A stretch of 64,000 nt of DNA from Sclerodactyla briareus. Its lineage: Eukaryota; Echinodermata; Holothuroidea; Dendrochirotida; Sclerodactylidae. The position numbers and the translations under genes were made by a program. Numbering within the stretch: position 1 is the stretch's first letter; every line of letters starts with the position of its first letter. The DNA is taken from positions 62,001 through 126,000 of the forward strand of contig JAODTK010000356.1 of NCBI GenBank assembly GCA_026419785.1, read 5' to 3'. Below the pieces are notes generated by a model. That model was not told the origin of the DNA. It did no database searches and saw only the letters and a program-made list of their open reading frames with translations. Below, piece by piece: positions 23,901-35,900 of this stretch.

Positions 23901-26900
23901 AGGTCCCCTAGGCTCAAAGCCATGAAGCCGAGGAGCCCCAGTCACGCCCGCGCAGGAGAGTTTCGCCCTGCAGCAACCGACACCCGGCTTGCAGGGCTTC
24001 CAGTCTCCCCAGGGAGGGGTTGGTCCACCCCCGTCCCTTAAATCGGTCTGCGCACCCAGATAACGATCTGCGGGGACAGTCGCAGGTCGGACTTGGAAAA
24101 GTTTGACGAAGCATCCCAGGCTCCGCGCCAAGTCCATAACCGTGCGAGTGCCCTCTGAACCTCCGCCGCTGAGGTCCCCCACGATAAAGCCAGTTCTCCA
24201 GATAAGTGAAGATCTGGACCCCCGACGACGCTATGGTGGCCACCATGGCCCTCGTGACCTGTGTAAACAACGGGCGCCGTCGATAAACGCCAACAGGGAG
24301 ACTGATGATCGGTAGGAGGAACATGGTAGGCGGAAGCATAGGAAGAAGGAATCCCCTCCCGCTGGACGGGATCTGCAAGTATGCATCCGCTAGGTCCACC
24401 GACTTCGCCCAGAGACCTCCGCAGGTGTTTGAAAATCAACCGCTGTGTTTCATGGGAATTGGGGTGGGCGGAGGACGAAACGGTTGAGAGAGAGGTTGCA
24501 AAAATCGGCCCGCCAGAACCGTCCTCTTGAGCGGTCAGGAAGGCCGCCACAAACCGTGGCACTTCTTGTGGGAGGAGGGGAGTAATTGCCCCCTTGGCCA
24601 AAAGGTTGCGGTCTCCCTCTCCAACGCCTGGGAGCGGTCCCCGAACTGCGTAGCCCGAAATCCGCCCGAAGCTCGGGATGCGCGTAACCTCCAACGATAC
24701 CCCTGGGAGAGCGCGGCCAGGACCACCCTGTTCGGACCGTGACAGGGGGCCGGAGTCACTACTTACCCCCGGGTTGGCTGAGGCACCGCCTACTCTGCCA
24801 CGGCGGGAGAATGACCGCGCCCCCCTGGGCTTGCCGGGACGCTTGGCCGGTTCCCCGTCTTCTCACGGGGGGTGGGGGCACGCCTCCTCTCTCGGGGAGG
24901 GCCGAGCACCTGAGAAGCTCCCCGAGCCGGCGGCTCTGGACCAGACCATAAGACTGTCTCTACGGCATACACGTCCGCCGTCCTTGCCAGTACGTTTCCT
25001 TCCACCCGGGGAAAACAGCCTCCAAGGAGGTCGGGGCCCAAGAAAAGGGGCGCTCTGGAGATCGCCCGCGGCGAGCGTAGAGAGGTTCCGTCCGGTAGGA
25101 CACATCTCCTCCGCAAAGTACGACGTTGCCTTGCCGGCAATGCGGCAACTGAATCGCATGCCATTCCAGTACCCACCGCCGACTTGACTCTCGCCATCAA
25201 CCTCCCGCAAGGGAAAGGGAACTGCCGACGGCGCCAAACCTGGGCGAACCGCTCCGCTAAGAAGCTGGAGAGCTCTAGACCGTTGATACCGAATCTCGCT
25301 GCAAAGGGACTAAAAAAAAAACGGAGATCGGCGTCTCGGTCCGATCCTTCAGACGAAGGAAGGCAATTCCCCCCTCTTGGCCGGGAGAACCTACTCCCTC
25401 CCCGACAGGGACCACCCTCGTTCCCCACGCCCTCCGGCGGCAGGGTGGGGAACGGAGAATAGCATCGTACTGTGTCCTGGGGTACTCGAATGATGCGGAT
25501 CCTCCCTCTGTGGGACGCTCGACCAAAGGGACGTCCCGTCCCTAGCCTGAAAATCTGGAACACGTCAGCGGCATAGGGGGGTTATGAGCAAGGTGGGAGG
25601 CGGATCCCTGTGCTGGTCCAAACGCACCCAGCCTGTCGGATCCTCCGTCGCGGCCTCCTGGTTCTTTGACAAGTCCATGGAAAAATCCGAGCCATTCCGT
25701 CACCCAACAACCGCCGGCAGCGTATTCTGCCTCAACGAGGCCCGTAACGGGTCGCTCTTCTTCTCCGTCGACGAAGGGACTCCTGGCCCGAGGGCCCTCC
25801 TCAAACGGAGTGGCGGAGATTCCGCAGACGAGGACGGAGCGTCCGACCCTTACCAACGGTTTTGATGTGCACGTCGATCTCCGTTTCGAGGAACCCGCGG
25901 GGGAAGGTCGACGTCTGTCTCCCGACGGCTCCCGTTCGCCTAACAACAGCGGATACGTACGGGGGAACAACCGGACACTGAAAACCATCCCAGCTCGCGG
26001 GAGTGTCTCGGAGTTGTCGAGTGGGGAGGTGGACAGCGCCCCCGGTTCCCCGGGCGAGAGGCCCGTCACTCCGGGCGTGACCAAGCCCCGAGCCAACGCC
26101 GCCGTCAGGGACTGAAGATCTTCCAACTTGGAAGCTAATCTGCCTGCCCGCCTGAAGCATCGTGCTTCTTCTTGGGCTTACGGGACTTATGAGGAGGGGG
26201 GTTGCTCCTATTCCTCATCCTAGAGACTGCAGGGGGGGCCCCGTTTCCCGTCGCACGGACGGGCCTTGCCGTCTGGGGCGGGATCGGAGCGACAACAAAC
26301 TCCGACCCGTCCCGATGTCTCTGACCGAGGTTCCCCGCATCGCCAGGAGGGGGTGGGGCATCCCGAAGAGACCCAGCGGAGAACCCCGTCGCGAGGTTTG
26401 TTTGGGCTGGCAGCCCAGGGGGCATTGCTACAAAGCCCCAAAAACCCAGGCGTGCGCCCATGACGGTGCCCCCGGACGACCTGACGGGAGATTCCCCCTG
26501 GTGTGGCGCACTAACAGTGACTACGGCACCGACAGCCCCCGTGGACAGTCGTCCCTGAACACGTGACCAGGGCCTGACGCAAAACTCGAACGGATTCAGG
26601 GAGCACTCCATACATATGGCTGTGGGGCTCCCCAGGAACCCGTCTCCCAACCGGAGGAACGTTTCCTTGGGCCAGGGGGTCGTGCACCCCCAGGCCATAG
26701 CCAACTGGTCCTAGTGGGGGTGGCTGAGGCCGAACCCGACAGACCGGGAGGCCTGCCCTAACCCGGTTAGGGACATGGACGACTGAAAGTGTGACGGCAG
26801 CGCCGACGTAGTCGTCTCTAAAACAGCGGTCCCCGCGGGGACATCATTCCCCCCAACCAGGCCGACGCAGCACGGTCGCCTGAAGGTGGAGGGAGAAGGT

Positions 26901-29900
26901 AGGGGGGACTGAGACACCGAGGTGCCCAGAGGGATCGCAATGGTCCCTGACAGACCCGTGGTGACGAGTTTATTGCCGGTGCCCCTTCAACGAAGTGACC
27001 ATCACCACCTAGTCTCGTCCCCGCAGGGCCCTCATTCCCCCCCCATTACTGGCGGACCCAAAAAGGGAGCCAGCGTGGAGGGAAAGGAAAGACAGGCGTA
27101 AAGGTCCCGACGCGCCTGTAGAACGGGGGGACCCGAAGGGATCCCCACCAAGCCGTGGATTTTGAGCGCACGCAAAGCGCCGCGCCGCAGTACAAACGGG
27201 AGGACCTCTGATGCTTGCGGGAGAGCACTTGGCTCGAGGACATTGTAACGTAATGCTCTTCGGCTTACAGAACTGTAAAAAAGCAAACGAAACCAGAGTT
27301 AGTCAACCCCAGGTAAATGTACTCAAACTAAGTACTCTACATAGACCATGTACTCGAAATAGGGCAAATGACCCGGAGAGCTGCCCGAGGGGTCCCAACA
27401 CTGACCCCCTGCGGCCCTACTCCTAAGTGCAAAGTTGTCAATTTTTTTTTTTGTCTTTGGACCCCCTAGGGCTTACCGTTTACGAGATATAGGGCAAAAT
27501 GTGAAAATTGCACGAAACGGTAAAGGCCCACCCCCCCCTACCAGGGAGGTGGGGAGGGATCATGACGCGGTCAGAGGGCCCCTTTAGAGGGAAACCCAAG
27601 GCAACCCAAACCCCTGGGTCTACTGCCCCCAAGGCCACCAGGGAGGGGAAAAACACCCCCGACGGGCGAAAATACCAGATGGCCGCCCAAAGCTACTTGC
27701 GGTGAACGTCACCGCTCGAAAGATGGCTCATCTGAAATAGGAACAAAATGCTACAGGTCATTGACCTGAAAAGAAATTTTTGCCCCTACCCCAGCTATAG
27801 CCCGCATAAGCGGCAACTATCGTGACATATGAATAGAAATAGGACTATAGACCACCACAAATCTGGCCCCCCAAGGCATTCCCGTATAGCGAATGCTAAA
27901 AAAGGAACTGAGGAGTGTCCTATTGCTATGCAATTAGCAATGGCATGAGAGCCAAGCGCTCTGAGCACCGAGGGCCTAGCCACACGACAACGGGGAAAAA
28001 CACACACAAAGTCCACGGACGGAAAACCCCCATAGCCCACGTGTGGTAAAAAGTCCTAGTAGCACAAGCAATCGATAGCAAGGAGGGGAATAAAACCCGC
28101 TACGACCCTAGTGAGGGAAAATAAACCCCCCTCCTGTATCCCACTAGGGCGGACATAGCCAGAAAGGGCTCAAACGAACCGTCACAAGATACGCGAGAGG
28201 AATAACACACCTAGCCCTGGCGGGAGGGAGGAGAAAACCCCAGCCCCCACGGAAGAACGGCCCCAGCCCCCCCCGGAATAACGTTCGGCCCAACAAGCCC
28301 AATACAAAGGACCACAGGGCACACACACAAGACGCCCTGTGCCCCTATCAGAAGTTACGATCACCCAAGAATGGGGCAGGATGAGTGAATAATTACAGAA
28401 AATCCACCCCCGAAACCCAAAAAAGAATTATATCACCTGATAGTGGTTGGAATATGTGGCAGAACGTGGGCGTGAGAAGCGTGAACTCCAACGAGATAAC
28501 ATACCGTGTGTTGCTGTGCAACACACATAGCCCCGAAAAGAAAGATGGTAACCCGTACCGCTCCCGGCTAGTTACAGCTGCGTTCGGTACCGTCGCTGTG
28601 CTTAACTCTTTTTAGTGGTATAGGGTGTGTGAAGCAGCCTTTTGGCCGCAAATGCACTTTGTAGTAAGTCCAGAAGTTAAGTGCCCTGAAGTAAGTACAG
28701 GGGATTGGCCCACGGTAGTTCACAATCCAATTCTGTGAGATATTTTGTATTCCCAAGTTGGGTGGGTGTACTGCAAAACAATGCCACCACCTAATCAATT
28801 GACCACTGTTTAGAAAGAACTAACTCCATTAAATTGATTCTTTAAAAAAAAAAAAATGATAAACCAACCTTGCTACCCAGGGGCAAAAAGCTCCTTCCGC
28901 TGCCCTCACAAGGTGCCCTCTTCTGAACTGTGGACTACGACCAACCATGGGAGTCCAAGACTGCTACATATCCCCTAGGAGTGCCTAACATCTCCACATA
29001 CTATCTCGCGTGTCATCCAATTACTATGGGGGAAAGGGGGTGGGTGATAGTACTGTTCAAGTAGACGTTCATTAACAAGGATTGAGCTATTATATCATGT
29101 TTTAACGCGCAATCTAATCGTTCAAATACAAGAACTCTACCACTGAGCTAATCCGCCTCCCTACAAGATGCCTGACACATCTTTTTGGAATCAGGTAAAC
29201 AACTTTTCTATGTATACATAGCCACAAAGAGCCGCTACCTTTCTATTACAACAAATCTTTGAGGCACAAGTAATGTCGAGGTGGTGAACATGAGAAGTAT
29301 TCAATGTGAGCCTGGACACTGGCGGTACGGCCCTGCATACTGTACTCTCCCGGTCATGAGCCTTTCAATGAGAACAGGGACAGCGACAGGGCCTCTATCA
29401 AACTACTTCCAAGAGGGTGCACTATGCCCACTTTGCAACCCTTGCGTCACCCTGTCATAGACTATTGGAGGGGTTGGCCTGAACTTACCGGGCTTGGACC
29501 CTGGGCTCACAGGGGATGCTCTAGGAACTGCACCGCCCACCATGGTACATGGGCAACACCTTGTTCCACAACCTAGCCTCATCAACACCACAGGGAAACT
29601 CTTCAATATTCAGCTCCTCATATGGTTTATGTACCTTCATGTCACCCCCAGGGTCTGCTTAGTTTTTCCTGTTTCTCCGAGAGGTACACATAAAGGTTTT
29701 CCAGTTGAGAGAAGTTTGAATTGCTGGCCCTTATTTTCGTTGCTTATAAGCAATACACACATAGGCAGTAGTAGTTTGTTATGAGTGCCATAGAACTCTT
29801 GATGGCACTTGTGTTTACTACGTTGATATGATCCATATTTCCCCGCTGTTTTCGATCCCGCCTCACAACAATGCCCGTCCCTGTATCAACATTGGTAACT

Positions 29901-32900
29901 CCACCTTCCTGAGATATTATATTCAACCATTCTGAACTGTCAAACTGATAACCAGCAATCCTCAACCTCCTGACCGTTTATCAAAATCTATTATTCCCAC
30001 ATGTGGTTCTTTACATTGATGTGATTGTCTCTCCAATTCTACCAAGATCTTGATACAGTAAGAGACTGTCATTGGTGGTGCACATCAGAACAGTGATTTG
30101 TGCGTGTCGGCATAGAAGCCGAGAGAAAACAGGGGAAATGTCAACATCTCAATACACCTGTCATTGCCATTATGCACCCCCCAAACCCTGGCCTGGTCAG
30201 TCAGTGTGGGTCATTGTCATATCTGAAATGACTGCCACAGTGGGTCACTTTCCATAATTGGGTCATTTCCACAAACAAAGACTCACTTCACTCGGATCAT
30301 GCGGAAAATAATATTAATCTGGCCTACACCATTGGGTCATCTCAAAGGACTTTTAGGGGTCATCAGAGTGACTCCGTGCTATAAATAGTCATATGACCCC
30401 ACTTTGACACTCGCCCTGTCGGGTCTGGGGGGGGGGGGAATCAAACAATCGCAATGCATTAACACAAGAACACACCCGATACCTTCCAAACGTTCATTCT
30501 TTCCGAGGAGACGGCCAGGGTACGGCGGTGGACCACACCTTTCTAGGATGCCAGATTTCTGTTTCTCTTTGAAGTCTTCTTTCTTGGTGGTGAACGTCTC
30601 TGCAGCAGCTCCAGTTTGGTAGGGTCTGCCTGAGTGGACGTCCGTACCCTTCCTCTCCGCATCCCATGCAAACCTGCGGGGGAGGCGGGAGGAGATGTCA
30701 GTTGTTGGACCAAACCTATCCTAAATTGATTGTCGCAGTGTTGTGCTAGTTTCGAGATGGGGGGGAGATCCGCCCAAAAAACCCCCCCATCTCAATTCAT
30801 TGAGGGAGAAGCTCCCCTCTAATTTTTCTTGGAGGGGGGGAGAGGCGATTAGATGAATCAGAGAGTGACCTGTACATGCTGGGATGTTTTCCCTATTCAT
30901 TTCCATGCTTAATTTATCTAGTGCATCAAAAACAAAAAAAGGCCATTATTACACTGACAAATAGCTAGAATATATCACACAGCAAAAAATCAGTAAAATT
31001 GGCATACAGTATAACTTGAACGTTTTCACTCAATGAGAGAGTCCCTAACAAGCTTTACATGTCTGCAGAAGTGCTGTGCAGAGTTGTCTTAGTACTGTAC
31101 ACACATGCCTGCACGACACACTGTTCATATCAGTGCCGGCTGCCAGTCCTAAGCCGGCAACATGGGCAATCTAATAGAATAACAGGATACCACAGATGCT
31201 GTGGCATATGAGCTGCCAGTCAACATTGTTTTCTCCCATTCCTGTGTGGCGCAATGCACGGCCATACAAACAATGTGCTGTGACAACTTATCCATGACAA
31301 TGTTTTAGAGTGAGCTGTACATGCCTGTTATTTCTGCAAGTTCTGTTGATAATCAGTGCCCAAATTTTTCGCACACATTTTTTTTTTGGTGTGGGACTAT
31401 GGAGCGATGCGCGGTAATCCCCCAATCACTCCACTTAGTATCAAACCTGAATGGTTGAATAGAAGATGTGGAAAGTCATAAACCACATACCTATGTGAGT
31501 AAGATAGAAGATTCAGATTTCTGCTAGGCAGGGCATCTCCACACGACTAGCCATCTCAGACCCATGGGCTTCGGTAACCTGATAAGGGCTTTCCCTGCAA
31601 CCACCCAGGGTGCCTTCCACTCAAAAAACAAAACTACTACACTACAAAAACGCCTGTAGTACTCACTCCCATTAACATGTGGGTATGTGAGACCACCGAG
31701 AGACTGCCTCCCTTGTCTAACATAACTGCAGAAAGAACGGGCTTCTCCAATTGGATCGGTTGATCCCGAGCTCCGTGTATACTATCTAATTCTTAGCCAT
31801 ATGCCTTCTCACAATCTCACTTCCTTCTTTCCTAGTCACAGTGCATCATTCTTTTCATTTTACATTACTGCGTCACTAATATCCAATATTATGTCACTTG
31901 TACAAGTGCCACCTCACAGTGCACTATAAACAAGGAAGCCACACTGAAATGTTGATTCCTTGCCTAAAAGGGTGTTACTAATCTTTGACCAGCCATAATG
32001 TAAGCATTTCCCTCACTGCCTTAGGCCTGACCTAATTCCTTTCCTCTGAAGGGAGGATTTGATCATGTTACGAGGATGTGTTTCTCAAACTTTCACCAGG
32101 GTTAACGTTCGACATAACGCCAAAACATATAGATGACATACTTTGTCCGATGGAGGACTATAACGTTCAATCTTCCGCTCGTAGACATTACAGGCGATAG
32201 TTAAGAATACCAGCCTCCAAAAATCGTACATTGTGAGGATGCCATCTTTCTCTGGTTGTCCGCCTATGATCTGCAAAATTCCGCCAGCAAATTCAATCGG
32301 TAGACAGGAAATAATGGGAGGAAAAAAGTGAAAATGAATTATGTTATCATGACTACATTGACCTTGGAATGCCTTTGACCTGACACCAGGACAACAAAGA
32401 TCATGTACTGATTATGTGCAACCACCACATATCCCAAGTAGGAAGTAGGAGCCCAAATACCCATTTCACACTGTCCAATTTTCAAACCAAAGTGACCACC
32501 CATATATACACCAGGACCAATATTGTACTCCTCAGCTCACACACTAAGTGCATAATACATTTCAGCTCAATCAAACCAAACCTTCTTGACTTACCCTATT
32601 CACAATTTTTTTCAGGACTTTGTTGACCTTAAAAAACCGGGCCCAAAACATTGGAATTTATGTACATTGTCTCATGGGGATCCCACAATCAGTAATGGGT
32701 TGATCCATTTCGGTGGGATTGATCATTGTTTCCAAGCAAAATTGGGCAATTTAAATCCATTGTTCCATTTTTTCCGTTCCCGATATCCAATTCACACGAT
32801 GACCCTGAAACAATAGTTTCTTCTTGCATCCCCCTAAGAAGCTGTAAGCCAAAATTCACCTGCCTCTGGCAAGTAATGAGCAGTGGGACACATCCAAAAA

Positions 32901-35900
32901 GTTCCATTGTAGTTCAACAAAAAAAAATTGCCAATTTGCCTAATCATGCAAATTACACACATTAAATACTCTCAATGACTTCAACTTAACAATACATTAT
33001 CAGGTTCGGATGTTGACCACGTCCACCAAATCTCGCAGAAATCCCACCAAATTTAAAAAAATTTGCACGAAATATGCAAATTAAAACACAACGAATGGTC
33101 CTCAGTGACCTTGAATCATGTTTCATATTCTCATGACTAGGTAGATCATCTGTTAGAATATGGAAATTAGATTACCTGAGGTTGCATATTTTGCAAATAT
33201 GCTAATTTTTAATCAGTTTTCATGTAACTGACATCCTGTACCATGTACATTTCATTCAGGCAAAAAAGGCCACACACGTATTGCCATCGAGCACGTCACA
33301 TAAAATTTGTATTTTCCGACACACTGAACAGGAGATGACATGGGAGATCTGACGGCAGGTAACATCGATTGCTACCCGTGTTGGAGGACTCGCGTCCGGT
33401 CCTCGGTCTCAAGATCTATTTTGAAGGACTCAGTCTAATGCGCCGTCTTTTTTGTCAATGTCCAAATTTGCTTATACCAACTTTTGAAAAGTGAGCCAAG
33501 TTAGAACTGAGCTGAGCCTATTGGAACGGCCATCAGGAAAGGTGTCACATGGCACAGAACAGAGAACATGCTGCAACCTTCCTCACGTCTGCAAAGATAG
33601 TGGAAATTTTTATTTTGATATGCCCTCCGGATGGTAGGTAGACGGCGGAGAGTCTACATATACATTGTTTTGTTTTTTCCCCATTGAATACATGCTAGTA
33701 CTTTTTGATGGAGCATCCATCTCTTCGATAGGAATGTGTGGAAACCGTATGAATTTTACATTGGCTGATTCATGATTTTGGATATTATCATATCCGGTTT
33801 CCGGGGATGCAACATTTAACCTGTAGTAACATGCTTGATTGAATTCAACACTAGGACCATTTGTTTTTTGCCTAAATGCAGAGTTTTAATAAAGACTCGG
33901 GGCACTCGGACAAAAGGACTCGGACTTGACTCGGACTCGGCTGTTGAGGACTCGGTCTTGGACTCGGATGCTGAAGACTCGTCTTGGGTCTTGGACTCGG
34001 ATTGGCTCGACTCGACTCCCACCTTGAATTGCTACAGCCATATGCTTAGCTGAGAGTTAAGGTCCATGGCCATGACCATGTGATCAAAGGAAATCTAAAG
34101 ACAAACTGTACTGTCAAGCTTATGTAATTAGACCAACTACCGTTCTCCAAATGTGTATTGGCATGAAATATTGGCATTAGAACCGAACTTACTGTTCCTC
34201 TGTTTGCAGTGGTCTTTTGTATGGATTCATCCTCATGGACCTCGTCTGGGGTCGTAATTAGCGGGAGTTGGGATCCAGGTTCGTAGTAACTACTACTGCG
34301 GTGAAGAGTCGAAGATACTTCTTATTCCACAATTTAGTGTGTAAGTCGCATTGCAGGAAGATGAGAAACATTTAACTATACACAAGTGCAGCATGCCATA
34401 TGGTCTTAAGAACCCAACTGCAGGATGAATTATAGAGCTAATTCATTACTGGAGAAATACGAGATGCGTCAGTCCAAAACCGAAGTTTAGAACGACTTTC
34501 CGTTACGTAGTAACAGGCCTTGACGACGTTTGTGCATGTTTATCACGCGATCGAGAAGCAGCCCATCATGCATGATGTCCTACTTGCACAATTGCAACAT
34601 CTTCGTTTTCCATCGGAATTTCCACATTATTTTCACTTCGCATATGCATTTAGTTTAGGGTCCTTTGCTGTAGTGGGTTATAGTTTACTTTGGTGAGAGG
34701 AAGACAACAGAACTTCTGAGGAATGTTGACTTAATCACAAATGAAACAATTAAATGCATGACATAATTTCCCGTGTTGTCATGTGTGACGTCATGCCTTA
34801 TTGTGCAATTGGACTCTCCCCATTTCCTCTGCATAAGGACCAAATTTTAAGGCAAATAACTCCACAGAAGAACATTGTATTGAAATTGGGGTTTGGACCT
34901 TGATACAGTTTTCCATTCTCCACGATACAACCTGTGTTGTATCCAAGCCCGCCGTTTGTCCCTCTGAATTTGTGATTATTGATCAAGTTTGTTTTTTCAA
35001 CAGCAATATGGGGGCATTTTGTGGGTTGCAAGACCGCAAACACATCCCCTTCCTCATCATCGACCTACTACCCCTAAAAACCCCCGTCAACACTGTATGA
35101 TAACTAAGACAAAGTTAGGCGCCCACACTGTAGTGCAGAGGACCACTATGCAATCATAACTCACAAGGCTTGCTGCTAGTAGCTACCTTCCTGCGTTGTC
35201 CTTGCAACACCTTGTAACCTGCTGGAGCAGACGATATAGCGTGCGGAGAAGCCAGTTCCCCCCTAAGAAATTACTGAATACATTCGTCTACAGACTTCGC
35301 TTGAAAATCCCACACAAGTTGGGATTCCCGCAGAAGTCAACCATTTTTCCCAGAAGCACCACAAACCTAAAGGACTATATTGATTGAGTTTATTCCGGGT
35401 GAATTTCGTGTTAAAGAATACCTCTGATTTGGGTTTGAACGGTTTTCTGGAATCATTAGCCCCTTTCCAGGTCAGTTTGAAGGCCAAAACAAAAACCCCC
35501 TTTATCAAGGATATCCCTCTATACGTTACCAGAAAGTGCAGGCGTAGTTTCCAGCATGCGCATTGCAGCATGTTCGGTAATGTTTTGTGCTTATAAAATT
35601 TGGCCACCGTCTTTGGCCCTATTACACTGGAAATTCAATTCTGTGAATCAGTAGTTAAAAATTGGATAAAACAGTTTTGTAGGTTATTTGGTGACATATA
35701 TTTTCGTTGACATGGGCCATTTTCAGAAATGGCAAAAAAAAGTAAGGTTCGATTCAAGCAGTCAATGTAAACGCAGCTAGGCTAACAGCAGGGCCCTAAT
35801 TGTGTAAACTCTGGAAGATGAATTACTGCTGCCACGTTCAGCGAGAGGTGTCCATTTTACACGTGGGTAGCTCATGATACCCCATGTCACGGCTGCCTTG

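Larger units (their letters stand above)
21697..28614 (-). mobile_element. DIRS-type tyrosine-recombinase retrotransposon
   Basis: A GC-rich island of about 6.9 kb bounded by inverted terminal repeats of about 60 bp. The left end at 21697 reads TAAAAAAGAGTTAAGCA, then CCGAACGCA and GGGAGC-GTACGGG. The right end read on the minus strand gives TAAAAAGAGTTAAGCA, then CGAACGCA and GGGAGCGGTACGGG. On the minus strand it carries, in order, a gag-like region, reverse transcriptase, RNase H and a tyrosine recombinase, which is the DIRS order. No LTR and no integrase are seen. The coding parts are broken by many frameshifts and key residues are altered, so the copy is inactive. It lies inside a SLU7 intron in the same transcriptional sense. 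Confidence 0.9.
20580..30538 (-). other. SLU7 intron carrying the DIRS element
   Basis: A 10-kb intron, mostly occupied by the GC-rich DIRS element (21697-28614). The flanks contain the duplicated segment at 21597-21655, a tRNA-like SINE head at 29090-29168 and a poly-G run at 30427. A possible small open frame on the minus strand at 29523-29645 is of unknown meaning. Confidence 0.75.

Noticed and set aside
22060-28340. Many long GC-rich open frames on both strands, suggesting bacterial contamination or a gene cluster
   Set aside because: Inverted terminal repeats and RT, RNase H and recombinase blocks on the minus strand identify a DIRS element; the plus-strand frames are shadows.
33816-34022. 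Ser/Glu-rich protein on the minus strand
   Set aside because: Produced by the GACTCGG repeat; no splice signals or conserved blocks.
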